Source: Cellulomonas persica (lineage in GTDB: Bacteria; Actinomycetota; Actinomycetes; Actinomycetales; Cellulomonadaceae). From it: DNA of 64,000 bases. The position numbers were made by a program, and so were the translations under genes. The notes under the pieces were generated by a model. That model did no database searches. It was not told where the DNA came from and saw nothing but the letters and a program-made list of their open reading frames with translations. Of the stretch, positions 34,654 through 44,099 are shown in pieces. Location of the stretch: the NCBI RefSeq assembly GCF_007989825.1, contig NZ_BJUA01000001.1, positions 310,001-374,000 of the forward strand. Reading direction: 5' to 3'. Numbering within the stretch: the first letter of the stretch is position 1; the number at the start of each line of letters is the position of its first letter.

Positions 34654-34748
34654 GAAAGGGGCCTTTCACCTGGGCTGGTCTGACGGTACCCGGCGGTGGC
34701 GGCCTGGTGCACTGCCCCCGGCGTCGCTCGCGTGCGCGAGGGACGTCA

Positions 34749-34767
34749 GGGACGGGCCGGCCGTCCC
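34749..34767 (-). terminator. Small hairpin after leuB
   Basis: Perfect 7-bp arms (34749-34755, 34761-34767) with a 5-nt loop, about 50 nt downstream of the leuB stop. No T-run; position suggests a weak terminator between leuB and the ilvE promoter. Confidence 0.35.
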
Positions 34768-34818
34768 GTCACCGGGGACCCGGGACGGGGAGCGACGGCC
34801 TTCGGCAGGACGAGGAGG

Positions 34819-35883
34819 TCAGCCCGCGACGCGCGCGGCGAGGTCCTTGCCCACCTCGGCCGTCGACCGTACTCGCTCGGCGGAGCCGCGCCCGGCCAGG
34901 TCGGCCGCGACGGCGTCCTCGACGGCCTTCGCCTGGGTGTGGAGGCCGAGGTGGTCCAGCAGGAGCGCAACCGAGAGCACCGTGGCGGTGGGGTCCGCCT
35001 TGCCCTGGCCGGCGATGTCGGGGGCGGAGCCGTGCACGGGCTCGAACATGCTCGGCGCCGTGCGGTCCGGGTTGATGTTGGCGCTGGCGGCCAGGCCGAT
35101 CCCGCCCGTGATCGCCGCGGCGAGGTCCGTGAGGATGTCGCCGAACAGGTTGTCCGTGACGATGACGTCGAACCGGCTCGGGTTCGTCACCAGGAAGATC
35201 GTCGCGGCGTCGACGTGCAGGTAGTCCACCGTCACGTCGGGGAACTCGGCGTTGACCGCCTCGACCGTGCGGCGCCACAGGTGGCCGGCGTGCACGAGGA
35301 CGTTGTGCTTGTGCACGAGCGTGAGCTTCTTGCGCGGGCGGGCCGCAGCGCGGGCGAACGCGTCACGCACCACGCGCTCGACGCCGAACGCGGTGTTCAC
35401 GCTGACCTCGTTCGCGACCTCGTGCGGCGTGCCGACGCGGATCGCGCCGCCGTTGCCGACGTACGGGCCCTCGGTCCCCTCACGCACGACGACGAAGTCG
35501 ACGTCGCCCGGGTGCGCGAGCGGGCTCGCGACGCCCGGGAACAGCTTGCCGGGACGCAGGTTCACGTAGTGGTCGAGTGCGAAGCGCAGCTTGAGGAGCA
35601 GCCCGCGCTCGAGCACGCCGGACGGGACGCTCGGGTCGCCGATCGCGCCGAGCAGGATCGCGTCGTGCGTGCGGATCGCGTCGAGGTCGGTGTCCGTGAG
35701 CGTCTCGCCGGTCGCGTGCCAGCGGCGCGCGCCCAGGTCGAAGTCGGTGGTGGAGACGCCCACGCCCGACCCCGCCAGCGCCGCGTCCAGGACGAGCAGG
35801 CCCTGCTCGACGACCTCGGTGCCGATGCCGTCCCCGGCGACGACGGCGAGGTGGATGTCCCGTGCGGTGGCGCTGCTGCTCAT
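34819..35883 (-). CDS. leuB: 3-isopropylmalate dehydrogenase
   Basis: 354 residues; NAD-dependent oxidative decarboxylase in leucine synthesis. [16 protein letters not shown] (about 14-29), the substrate-binding [14 protein letters not shown] (Arg/Tyr pair), the metal Asp cluster near [16 protein letters not shown], and [20 protein letters not shown] are present. The ATG at 35883 follows TAGGCT (35890-35895, minus strand) by 6 nt, so the mRNA is probably leaderless. A motif shared with the ilvB leader region lies just upstream of the -35 position. leuA, leuC and leuD are not in this window. Confidence 0.95.
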   Translation of the reverse strand: MSSSATARDIHLAVVAGDGIGTEVVEQGLLVLDAALAGSGVGVSTTDFDLGARRWHATGETLTDTDLDAIRTHDAILLGAIGDPSVPSGVLERGLLLKLRFALDHYVNLRPGKLFPGVASPLAHPGDVDFVVVREGTEGPYVGNGGAIRVGTPHEVANEVSVNTAFGVERVVRDAFARAAARPRKKLTLVHKHNVLVHAGHLWRRTVEAVNAEFPDVTVDYLHVDAATIFLVTNPSRFDVIVTDNLFGDILTDLAAAITGGIGLAASANINPDRTAPSMFEPVHGSAPDIAGQGKADPTATVLSVALLLDHLGLHTQAKAVEDAVAADLAGRGSAERVRSTAEVGKDLAARVAG

Positions 35884-35920
35884 GTGCTGAGCCTAGACCC
35901 GCGTCCCACTGGCCGGACGG

Positions 35921-35936
35921 TCCATCTCACGATCTG
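35921..35936 (-). promoter_or_regulatory. Candidate IclR-type (LtbR/NdgR-like) operator upstream of leuB
   Basis: On the minus strand this reads CAGATCGTGAGATGGA. It shares GTGAGA and flanking bases with 40383-40397 upstream of the ilvB leader. It resembles what I recall of the Corynebacterium LtbR motif found upstream of leuB. It lies 3 nt upstream of the predicted -35 hexamer, which itself is weak. Confidence 0.45.
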
Positions 35937-35963
35937 ACCACGCCGGTGCCGCCCGGTCAGGCG

Positions 35964-36389
35964 TCAGTCGACGGCGGGCGTCGGCCCGTCCGTCGGGTAC
36001 ACCAGCTCGTACGTCTCGTGCACCGAGTCCCCCACGACCGTCACGTCCGTGGTCCGGACGAGCGCCCGCGGCTCCCCTCGACTGTCGAGCACGATCGCCA
36101 TGTCGCCCACGCGCGGCACCTCGTCGTCCGCGAACTCGTCGCGCGGCGCGCGCGAGGACGTGCGCGTCCCGGCGAGGATCTCCCGCACCGCGTCGTCGGC
36201 CTCCGCGCCCACGCCGTACGAGAACGACGGCGGCGGCACGACGTCCAGCGGCGCCGACCCCACGATGCCCTCGAGCTTGCCGAAGCCCACGTGACCGCGC
36301 GCCGCCTGCCAGAACGCCGTGATCCGGTCGTCGCCGTCCGTGGCGACGTCCGCGTGCTCGTCGGCCACGGACTCGTCGTACCCGCTCAT
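35964..36389 (-). CDS. ASCH domain protein
   Basis: 141 residues. ASCH domains are PUA-like folds thought to bind RNA or modified nucleosides. The core shows AFWQAARGHVG, an AGTRTSS segment (the family's AGTKT loop), VPRVGDMAIVLDSRGEPRALVRTTDV and a Tyr-rich end. ATG at 36389 has GAGGAG (36396-36401) 6 nt upstream, whereas the in-frame ATG at 36428 lies at a possible CAGGAT promoter. Located between leuB and ilvC with no visible link to the pathway. Confidence 0.8.
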   Translation of the reverse strand: MSGYDESVADEHADVATDGDDRITAFWQAARGHVGFGKLEGIVGSAPLDVVPPPSFSYGVGAEADDAVREILAGTRTSSRAPRDEFADDEVPRVGDMAIVLDSRGEPRALVRTTDVTVVGDSVHETYELVYPTDGPTPAVD

Positions 36390-36469
36390 GCCGTGCTCCT
36401 CGTCTCGCCGTCGGACCGGTCCGCTCATCCTGCCCGACGACCGCGCAACGCACGCGCCGAGAACGACGA

Positions 36470-36502
36470 AGCGCGGCGCCCCGTGGTCAGGGGCGCCGCG
36501 CT
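36470..36502 (-). terminator. Intrinsic terminator after ilvC
   Basis: Perfect 13-bp stem, 36470-36482 with 36490-36502, loop of 7; the stem extends by five more pairs with one bulged A. On the minus strand it is followed by TTCGTCGTTCTC. It ends the ilvB-ilvN-ilvC operon. Confidence 0.75.
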
Positions 36503-36628
36503 CGTCGCAGGCGGCGGTGCGGGCTCAGCAGGACCCGCTGGTGGCGCTTCCCACTGTGCCTTCTGGTCGGGAAGCGCAGCGCCCTGCCCTCCGGCAGGTG
36601 CCGCGCTACGCACGACCCCTACCTGCGG

Positions 36629-37732
<1,104 letters not shown>

Positions 37733-37735
37733 CTA

Positions 37736-38260
37736 TCAGGCGGAGCGCGAGACGCGCTCGAGCGCCCGGTCCGTGATCGAGCGCGACCCGCGGCCGATGG
37801 CCACGGTGCCGGACTGCACGATCTCACGGATGCCGAACGGCTCGAGGGCGGACAGCAGGGCGTCGAGCTTGCCCGGCGAACCGGTCGCCTCGATGACGAC
37901 GGTGTCCGGCACGACGTCGACGACGTGCGCGCGGAAGAGCTGGACGACCTCGAGCACCGAGGTGCGCTGCGTGACGTCGGCCTTGACCTTGACCAGCAGC
38001 AGCTCGCGCTGCACGGAGGCGGCGTCCTCGAGCTCGACGATCTTGATGACGTTGATGAGCTTGTTCAGCTGCTTCGTCACCTGCTCGAGGGGGAGCTCGT
38101 CGACGTCGACGACGACCGTGATCCGGGAGATCTCCTGGTGCTCGGTCGGGCCCACCGCGAGCGAGTGGATGTTGAACGCCCGCCGCGCGAACAGGCCGGC
38201 GACGCGCGTGAGCACGCCGGGCTTGTTCTCGACGAGCACGGACAGCGTGTGGCGGCTCAT
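37736..38260 (-). CDS. ilvN: Acetolactate synthase small (regulatory) subunit
   Basis: 174 residues. The N-terminal ACT domain (LSVLVENKPGVLTRVAGLFARRAFNI) binds valine for feedback inhibition; the C-terminal ALS_ss_C domain (about 85-174, ELLLVKVKAD ... IVQSGTVAIGRG) contacts IlvB. ATG at 38260 has GGAGG about 10 nt upstream and starts 5 nt after the ilvB stop, so the subunits are translated together. Confidence 0.95.
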   Translation of the reverse strand: MSRHTLSVLVENKPGVLTRVAGLFARRAFNIHSLAVGPTEHQEISRITVVVDVDELPLEQVTKQLNKLINVIKIVELEDAASVQRELLLVKVKADVTQRTSVLEVVQLFRAHVVDVVPDTVVIEATGSPGKLDALLSALEPFGIREIVQSGTVAIGRGSRSITDRALERVSRSA

Positions 38261-38265
38261 GGCGC

Positions 38266-40137
38266 TCAGTCCTCCCGGTCCCACGCCGGGGAGATGCCCC
38301 GCGCGTACTGGATGTCGTCGTTGCTCACGCCGGCGGCGACCATCGGCCACACCATCGCGTCACGCGAGACGGTGAAGTCGACGACGACCGGCTGGTCGTC
38401 GATCTCGAGCGCGCGCTTGATCGTCGCGTCGACGTCGGCCTTCGTCTCGCAGCGCAGCCCGACGCAGCCGTACGCGTCGGCGAGCTTGACGAAGTCCGGG
38501 ATCCGCACGGTGCCGTGACCGGTGTGCAGGTCGGTGTTCGAGTACCGCGACTCGTAGAACAGCGTCTGCCACTGGCGGACCATGCCGAGCGAGGAGTTGT
38601 TGACGACCGCGACCTTGATCGGGATGTCGTTGATGGCGCAGGTCGCGAGCTCCTGGTTGGTCATCTGGAAGCAGCCGTCGCCGTCGATCGCCCACACGGT
38701 GCGGTCCGGCTCGCCGACCTTGGCACCCATGGCCGCGGGGACCGCGTAGCCCATGGTCCCCAGGCCGCCGGAGTTCAGCCACGAGTTCGGGCGCTCGTAC
38801 TTGATGAACTGCGCCGCCCACATCTGGTGCTGGCCCACGCCCGCGACGTACGTCGCCTCGGGCCCGGTCAGCTCGCCGATGCGCTGGATGACGTGCTGCG
38901 GCGCGAGGTGCCCGTCGGACGGCTCGTCGTAGCCGAGGCCGAACGTCTCGCGCCACGCGTCGAGCTGGCGCCACCAGGCCTCGAGGTCCGGCTTGCCGTG
39001 CTGCGCGTGCTCACGCTCGAGCTCGGGCAGCAGGTCGGAGATGACCTCGCGCAGGTCGCCGACGATCGGGACGTCGACGGCCTTGTTCTTGCCGATCTCG
39101 GCGGGGTCGATGTCGGCGTGCACGACGGTCGCGTGCGGCGCGAACGACGACAGCAGGCCTGTCACGCGGTCGTCGAACCGGGCGCCGAGGGCGACGATCA
39201 GGTCGGCCTTCTGCAGCGCGGCCACCGCGGCGACCGTGCCGTGCATGCCGGGCATGCCCAGGTGCTGCGGGTGCGTGTCGGGCAGAGCGCCGCGCGCCAT
39301 CAGGGTCGTGACGACGGGTGCGCCGGACAGGTCCGTGAGCCTGCGCAGCTGCTCGGCGGCCCGAGCGCGGATCACGCCGCCGCCGACGTACAGCACCGGG
39401 CGGCGCGACGTCGCCAGCAGGCGCGCGGCCTCCCGGATCTGCTTGGCGTGCGGCTTGGTCACCGGGTGGTAGCCGGGCAGCGCGATGTCCTGCGGCCACG
39501 AGAACGTCGTCGTCGCCTGCATCGCGGACTTCGCGATGTCGACGAGCACGGGGCCGGGCCGACCGGTCGCGGCCACGTGGAACGCCTCGGCGATGACCCG
39601 CGGGATGTCCGCCGGGTCGGTCACCAGGTAGTTGTGCTTGGTGATCGGCAGCGTGATGCCGACGATGTCGGCCTCCTGGAACGCGTCCGTGCCGATCATC
39701 GCCGCGCCGACCTGCCCGGTGATCGCGACCATGGGCACCGAGTCCATGTTCGCGTCGGCGATCGGGGTGACGAGGTTCGTCGCGCCGGGGCCCGACGTCG
39801 CCATGCACACGCCGACGCGGCCCGTCGCGGACGCGTAGCCGGCTGCCGCGTGGCCACCGCCCTGCTCGTGCCGCACGAGGATGTGCCGCAGCCGGGTCGA
39901 GTCCATGAGCGGGTCGTACGTCGGCAGGATCGCACCGCCGGGGATCCCGAAGACGACCTCGGCCCCGACCTCCTCGAGCGAGCGGACGATCGACTGCGCA
40001 CCCGTGACCTGCTCGACGACCGTGGCCGACGAGGCGTGCGAGGCGGTCGGGGTCGGTGCGGCCGGACGTGCCGTCGCGCCGACGACCGCGGGGCTCACGG
40101 GCGTCCGCGGCGGTGCCGGGTGGGGGCCCTGGACCAT
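38266..40137 (-). CDS. ilvB: Acetolactate synthase large (catalytic) subunit
   Basis: 623 residues, ThDP- and FAD-dependent; makes acetolactate or acetohydroxybutyrate from pyruvate (and 2-ketobutyrate). The catalytic Glu region is [16 protein letters not shown], the FAD region follows in the middle domain, and the ThDP-Mg motif is [33 protein letters not shown] Pro/Ala/Thr-rich extension of about 45 residues precedes the fold, as in other actinobacterial IlvB. Start ATG at 40137; expression is expected to depend on the leader peptide and attenuator upstream. Confidence 0.96.
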   Translation of the reverse strand: MVQGPHPAPPRTPVSPAVVGATARPAAPTPTASHASSATVVEQVTGAQSIVRSLEEVGAEVVFGIPGGAILPTYDPLMDSTRLRHILVRHEQGGGHAAAGYASATGRVGVCMATSGPGATNLVTPIADANMDSVPMVAITGQVGAAMIGTDAFQEADIVGITLPITKHNYLVTDPADIPRVIAEAFHVAATGRPGPVLVDIAKSAMQATTTFSWPQDIALPGYHPVTKPHAKQIREAARLLATSRRPVLYVGGGVIRARAAEQLRRLTDLSGAPVVTTLMARGALPDTHPQHLGMPGMHGTVAAVAALQKADLIVALGARFDDRVTGLLSSFAPHATVVHADIDPAEIGKNKAVDVPIVGDLREVISDLLPELEREHAQHGKPDLEAWWRQLDAWRETFGLGYDEPSDGHLAPQHVIQRIGELTGPEATYVAGVGQHQMWAAQFIKYERPNSWLNSGGLGTMGYAVPAAMGAKVGEPDRTVWAIDGDGCFQMTNQELATCAINDIPIKVAVVNNSSLGMVRQWQTLFYESRYSNTDLHTGHGTVRIPDFVKLADAYGCVGLRCETKADVDATIKRALEIDDQPVVVDFTVSRDAMVWPMVAAGVSNDDIQYARGISPAWDRED

Positions 40138-40212
40138 CGGTGTCTCCCTGCTGCTGACGTGATGCGGTGGGTGCTGCGTGATGCGGTGCGTGCTGCTGGT
40201 GTGCCTGTCCCG

Positions 40213-40260
40213 GAAAACAGAAAACCCCTCGCGTCGGTCTGCTGCCGACGGTGCGAGGGG
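40213..40260 (-). terminator. Intrinsic terminator (attenuator) of the ilvBNC leader
   Basis: Outer stem CCCCTCGC/GCGAGGGG (40225-40232, 40253-40260) and inner stem GTCGG/CCGAC (40233-40237, 40245-40249), followed on the minus strand by a T-rich run ending near 40213. It lies 75 nt before the ilvB start and after the leader peptide. A second hairpin, 40262-40269 pairing with 40300-40307, overlaps the end of the leader peptide and could be the pause or alternative structure. Confidence 0.88.
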
Positions 40261-40292
40261 TGAGCGCGCTGACGAAGCCTGGGCTGCTGGCC

Positions 40293-40334
40293 TCAGCCGG
40301 CGCGCTCAGGAAGTACTACGAGGATCGTCTGCAC
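40293..40334 (-). CDS. ilvB leader peptide, 13 residues
   Basis: The frame GTG ... TGA encodes [13 protein letters not shown], with five consecutive BCAA codons: ATC CTC GTA GTA CTT. GTA and CTT are rare in this genome, which makes stalling more sensitive. TAACCT (40342-40347, minus strand) ends 7 nt before the GTG, so translation begins at the 5' end of the mRNA. With the downstream terminator this is a ribosome-mediated attenuator, as known for ilvBNC of Corynebacterium glutamicum. The role here is inferred from that architecture. Confidence 0.88.
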   Translation of the reverse strand: MQTILVVLPERAG

Positions 40335-40341
40335 GCAGGTG

Positions 40342-40370
40342 AGGTTACGCCTCCGTCGGTTCCGTGTCAC
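40342..40370 (-). promoter_or_regulatory. ilvBNC promoter
   Basis: On the minus strand GTGACA (40365-40370, five of six matches to TTGACA), a 17-nt spacer and TAACCT (40342-40347). The first transcribed bases coincide with the start of the leader peptide. Confidence 0.7.
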
Positions 40371-40382
40371 GCCTGCGCCACG

Positions 40383-40397
40383 CCGTCTCACATCCTG
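40383..40397 (-). promoter_or_regulatory. Second copy of the leuB-type operator motif, upstream of the ilvB promoter
   Basis: The minus strand reads CAGGATGTGAGACGG, identical to the leuB site at 11 of 15 positions including the GTGAGA core. It lies 12 nt upstream of the -35 hexamer. A shared IclR-type regulator (LtbR/NdgR) of leuB and ilvB would explain it, but no such regulator gene is in this window. Confidence 0.45.
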
Positions 40398-40573
40398 GCT
40401 CACGTGCCCGCATATCGGATGGCGTGCCGTCCCGCGTGCGCCACCGCGGCGCGCGTCCCGTCGCGGTCGTCCGATCGGCCTACGGTGACCACGCTGCACG
40501 GCGAGGCGCACGGCGAGCGCACGACGAGCCCGCAGCGAGTACGACGACGAGCGCGACGAGCACGGAGGACAGC

Positions 40574-41257
40574 ATGGGTACGACCGGCTCCCCCGCACGG
40601 CGGCACCCGACGCCCTGCCTGCTCGGCGCCGTGGTGCTGACCGCCGCGGTGCTGACGGTCGGCGGCTGCGGTGCGTCGGACGACGAACCGGGCGCACCCT
40701 CGTCGTCGGAGCCGTCCGCGAGCGCGACGACGGCGCCCGCGACCGCCCTGCCCACCGACGCTCCCACCGGCGCGTCCACCGCCGAGCCGACCCCCGGCGC
40801 GCTCCCGACGAGCGAGCCCACCGCCGGCGCCTTCACCGCGCCGGGAACCGAGCTCACGCACGAGCCGCAGGACGGCCTCCTCACCGTCGTCGACGTGCGG
40901 GTCGGCGCGCACGACGGCTACGAGCGCGTGGTCTACGAGCTGGCCGGCGAGGGCCTACCCGGGTGGCGCATCGCCTACGTCGACGAGGCGGTCGACGACC
41001 CGAGCGGCGAGGTCGTCGACGTCGCGGGCGACGCCACGCTGCAGGTCGTGCTCCTCGGCGCCGGCTACCCGATGGACACCGGCTTCGACGAGTACGCCCA
41101 CGACGTCACGGCGACCGGCGGCGTCCAGCAGGTGACGCGCCCGCTGACGTTCGAGGGCCAGACCCAGTCGTTCGTCGGGCTGGACGCCGAGCGCCCGCTG
41201 CGCGTCACGCTGCTGGCCGACCCGGTCCGCGTCGTCGTCGACGTGCAGTCGCCCTAG
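40574..41257 (+). CDS. Lipoprotein with AMIN-like domain
   Basis: 227 residues. A lipoprotein signal ends in VGGC (Cys near 32); a Ser/Pro/Thr-rich linker (about 38-95) is followed by a domain with TVVDVRVGAHDGYERVVYEL, typical of the AMIN-like domain found in actinobacterial cell-surface lipoproteins. It may bind peptidoglycan or glycans, but this is not shown. ATG at 40574 has GGAGG (40564-40568) 5 nt upstream. It is divergent from the ilvB leader. Confidence 0.78.
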   Translation: MGTTGSPARRHPTPCLLGAVVLTAAVLTVGGCGASDDEPGAPSSSEPSASATTAPATALPTDAPTGASTAEPTPGALPTSEPTAGAFTAPGTELTHEPQDGLLTVVDVRVGAHDGYERVVYELAGEGLPGWRIAYVDEAVDDPSGEVVDVAGDATLQVVLLGAGYPMDTGFDEYAHDVTATGGVQQVTRPLTFEGQTQSFVGLDAERPLRVTLLADPVRVVVDVQSP

Positions 41258-41308
41258 CGGCGCGGCCGCGTCGGCCGGCGCGCGTCAGGTGGGCGTCCGG
41301 CGGGCGCG

Positions 41309-42319
41309 TCAGGCGACGTCGCGGCGACGGAACACGAACCAGGCCGCGGCGAGGCACAGCACGCCGACGATCCCGAGCACCACCGCCCCGTGCGTCTGGC
41401 TGACGACCTGCTCGACCGACTGGCACACGACCGCGTTGCCCTGGTCCGGGTCGGGCGCGCACTTCTCGGTCCAGTACGACGCGCCGCCGTTCACCCAGGC
41501 CTGGACGTTGAGGCTCAGGAGGTACGGCCGCACGCCGTCGAACGTCAGGCCGACGTAGCCCTCGACCACCGCGGCCCAGCCGACGATCGTGCCCAGCACC
41601 GCCGCCGTGTGGCGCAGCAGGAACCCGAGCGCCGCCCCGGCCAGCGCGACGCCGACCACGAGGGCCGCGATCCGCCCGCCGAGCTCGAGCACGTCCGCGA
41701 CCGTCCGCCGGTCGTCGTCCCAGTGGTTCTCCGGTGCCTGCCTCGCGTCGTGGACCGCGAACGCCGACCACGTGCCGCCCAGCAGGACCACGAGCGCGAC
41801 CACCGCCGCCGGCACCACCCCGACGGCCGCCGCGGTGAGCTTGCTCGCGTAGACCCGGCCGCGCCGCGGCGCGAACGTCAGCCAGTTGCCGATCGCGCCC
41901 GTCGAGAACTCAGCGGCGACGAAGCTCGCGCCCATGACGAGCGCCAGCAGCGCGAGCGGCACCGCGACGCCGGCGACGGTCTCGAACGCGTCGGTGTCGA
42001 AGTAGCTGCGCGACGGCAGGAAGTCCTCGATCGTGGGCTCCCACGAGCAGCCGCTCTCGAAGCCCTCGGCCTCCTCGGGGAACTCCTCGAGGTACTGGCG
42101 GTCCGACTCGAGGCACGCCTCGAGGTCCTCGCCGGTCATCGGCTCGAAGCTGTCGACCTGGAGCTGCGCCTCGGCGATCTCGGCCGCGCTGGCCGGGCTC
42201 GAGCCCTGCCACGCGGCGAAGGGCGCGAACGCCGCGAGCACGACGGCGCCGATCGCCAGACCCCACAGGAGGCTGCGGGAGAAGAAGCGGGTGAGCTCGG
42301 TGGTCACGAGGCGGGTCAT
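41309..42319 (-). CDS. ABC-2 type transporter permease
   Basis: 336 residues with six membrane helices. A large extracytoplasmic loop (about 40-110) contains two Cys (DLEACLES, ESGCSWEP). The FRRRDV C terminus and VAAEFSTGAIGNWLTFAPRRGRVYASKL are typical of ABC-2 exporters of the NatB/BcrB-like kind. ATG overlaps the stop of the ATPase gene (ATGA), so the two form one exporter. Substrate not determined. Confidence 0.83.
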   Translation of the reverse strand: MTRLVTTELTRFFSRSLLWGLAIGAVVLAAFAPFAAWQGSSPASAAEIAEAQLQVDSFEPMTGEDLEACLESDRQYLEEFPEEAEGFESGCSWEPTIEDFLPSRSYFDTDAFETVAGVAVPLALLALVMGASFVAAEFSTGAIGNWLTFAPRRGRVYASKLTAAAVGVVPAAVVALVVLLGGTWSAFAVHDARQAPENHWDDDRRTVADVLELGGRIAALVVGVALAGAALGFLLRHTAAVLGTIVGWAAVVEGYVGLTFDGVRPYLLSLNVQAWVNGGASYWTEKCAPDPDQGNAVVCQSVEQVVSQTHGAVVLGIVGVLCLAAAWFVFRRRDVA

Positions 42320-43305
42320 GCGGCACCTCCCGCTGCGCGGCGGCCGTGCTGGTGGTCGGGCTCGTCAGGTGCTCTCGTCCCTGGGCCTTGCCCGGCCGTG
42401 AGCTCGAGGAACACCGACTCCAGGTCGACCCGCACGGGCACGAGCTCGTCGACGTACAGGCCCTCGCGCGCGAGGACCTCGGTGATGCGCGCACCCGTGG
42501 GCGCGCCGTCGACCAGCAGGTACCGGCCGTCCCGGCGGACGGCCCAGCCCTGCGCGCGCAGCAGCTCGCCCGCCGTGCCGGGCACCTCGACCCCGACCTT
42601 GACGGTCGCGGTCGTGCGCGTGCCGATGAGCTCGGCGACCGTGCCCTGCGCGACGAGGCGGCCGCGCGCGACGATCGAGACCGTGTCGGCGACCTGCTCG
42701 ACCTCGGCCAGGATGTGGCTCGAGACGAGCACGGTCTTGCCGCGGTCCGCCAGGCCGCGCATGGTCTCGCGGATCTCCCGGATGCCCGCGGGGTCCAGGC
42801 CGTTGGTCGGCTCGTCGAAGATCAGCAGGTCCGGGTCCTTGAGCAGCGTCGCCGCGATCGCGAGCCGCTGCTTCATGCCGAGCGAGTACGTGCGGTACCG
42901 GTCGCGCGCCCGGTCGGCCAGGCCGACATCGGCGAGCACGACCTCGACGAGCTTGGGGTCGGCACCGATGCCGCCCGCGAGCAGGCTCAGGTTGCGCCGC
43001 CCCGAGAAGTTCGGGAAGAACTTGGGCTGCTCGACGATCGCACCGACGCGGCCGACGACCTCGGGCAGGCGCTCGGGCACTGCCTGGTCGAACACGCGCA
43101 TGGTGCCGGAGTCGGCCCGCACGAGACCCAGCAGCATGCGGATCGTCGTCGTCTTGCCGGACCCGTTCGGGCCGAGGAACCCGTGCACGCCGCCCACCGG
43201 GACGTCGAGGTCGAGCCCCTCGACCGCGACCTGGCGCTTGCCGCGCCGGCGGTAGGTCTTGCGCAACCCGCGCGTGGAGATCGCGAGCTCCTGCGTGAAC
43301 GTCAT
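42316..43305 (-). CDS. ABC transporter ATP-binding protein (exporter)
   Basis: 329 residues, single ATPase domain. Walker A LGPNGSGKTTTIRM, signature YSLGMKQRLAIAATLL, Walker B LLIFDEPTNGLDP, His switch VSSHILAEV. The C-terminal 95 residues form the extension seen in CcmA/BcrA-type exporters. ATG at 43305 with GGGGGC upstream; a TACGGT -10 is at 43354-43359 (minus strand), giving a 5' UTR of about 40 nt. Confidence 0.9.
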   Translation of the reverse strand: MTFTQELAISTRGLRKTYRRRGKRQVAVEGLDLDVPVGGVHGFLGPNGSGKTTTIRMLLGLVRADSGTMRVFDQAVPERLPEVVGRVGAIVEQPKFFPNFSGRRNLSLLAGGIGADPKLVEVVLADVGLADRARDRYRTYSLGMKQRLAIAATLLKDPDLLIFDEPTNGLDPAGIREIRETMRGLADRGKTVLVSSHILAEVEQVADTVSIVARGRLVAQGTVAELIGTRTTATVKVGVEVPGTAGELLRAQGWAVRRDGRYLLVDGAPTGARITEVLAREGLYVDELVPVRVDLESVFLELTAGQGPGTRAPDEPDHQHGRRAAGGAA

Positions 43306-43353
43306 CGACCCAGCCCCCGTCCGCCGATCCCCCGACCTCCGGGGTGCACGCGA

Positions 43354-43413
43354 ACCGTAGCGGCTCGTCCCGGCGGGTCCGCTGGTGAACGCGCTGGTCG
43401 CGCGCAGTTCACC
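43354..43413 (-). promoter_or_regulatory. Exporter promoter with a GGTGAAC inverted repeat
   Basis: TACGGT (43354-43359) is the -10 of the ABC exporter operon. Upstream is an inverted repeat GGTGAAC/GTTCACC (43384-43390, 43407-43413; 16 nt apart) with partly matching inner GCGC arms. It could be an operator for a dimeric regulator; no adjacent regulator gene is seen. Confidence 0.4.
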
Positions 43414-43451
43414 CGAACCGGGCATGCCGGGAGCCGGCGACCGGACGCGCG

Positions 43452-44024
43452 CTAACCGGCCCCGTCCATGTCGAACGCCGGCAGCCCGTCGATGCTCGTG
43501 CGGTTCTTCAGGCGTCGGTAGTCGGCGCGGCCCTCGACGCCCTTGCGCGCCATGTACTGCGGCAGCAGGTCGCGCTCGCCCTGGTAGCTCATGAACGGCA
43601 CGCCGTAGCCGCACGAGTCCGAGACGCGCTCGACGTCGACCACGATCACGGCCCGCACACCCTGCGACTCGTCGACGTCGCTGTCGAACAGTCCGAGCAG
43701 CTCGTCGAACCCGTCGTCGTACAGCGTCACGAACCGGCCCCGGCCGTGCAGCCGCACGATGTTCGGCGGTCCCTCGAACGCGCAGAACATGATCGTGACG
43801 CGACCGTTCTCCCGGATGTGCGCGATCGTCTCCGAGCCGGACGCGGTGACGTCGACGTACGCGACCGTGTGGTCGTCGAGCACCGCGAACGTGCCGCCGA
43901 TGCCCTTGGGCGAGACGTTCACGTGCCCGCCGGGACCGCTCGGCGCGGTCGCGACGAAGAACACGTGCTGCGCCTCGATGAACCGGCGCAGGCGGTCGTC
44001 GATCCGTTCGTGCACCTTCCCCAT
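43452..44024 (-). CDS. Pyridoxamine 5'-phosphate oxidase-like flavin/F420-fold protein
   Basis: 190 residues of the split-barrel fold: FFVATAPSGPGGHVNVSPKG, then VAYVDVTASGSETIAHIRENGRVTIMF, and GYGVPFMSY. These proteins bind FMN, F420 or haem, and the exact cofactor is not clear. The ATG at 44024 follows TACGTT (44032-44037, minus strand) by 7 nt. Confidence 0.83.
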   Translation of the reverse strand: MGKVHERIDDRLRRFIEAQHVFFVATAPSGPGGHVNVSPKGIGGTFAVLDDHTVAYVDVTASGSETIAHIRENGRVTIMFCAFEGPPNIVRLHGRGRFVTLYDDGFDELLGLFDSDVDESQGVRAVIVVDVERVSDSCGYGVPFMSYQGERDLLPQYMARKGVEGRADYRRLKNRTSIDGLPAFDMDGAG

Positions 44025-44071
44025 GACGAGGAACGTAGCGGTCCGGGTCGAGGGACAGGCCGGGCATCTTG

Positions 44072-44091
44072 CCGGTCGGGCACGCGACCGG
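44072..44091 (-). terminator. Hairpin after the GH13 gene
   Basis: Perfect 7-bp arms CCGGTCG/CGACCGG (44072-44078, 44085-44091) with a 6-nt loop, 9 nt downstream of the GH13 stop. A weak terminator is inferred from position. Confidence 0.4.
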
Positions 44092-44099
44092 TCGGGGGC

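Noticed and set aside
36425..36613. Possible 62-residue Pro/Ala-rich protein on the minus strand between ilvC and the ASCH gene
   Set aside because: It overlaps the ilvC terminator hairpin at 36470-36502, has no promoter or binding site, and its composition is that of a GC-rich shadow.
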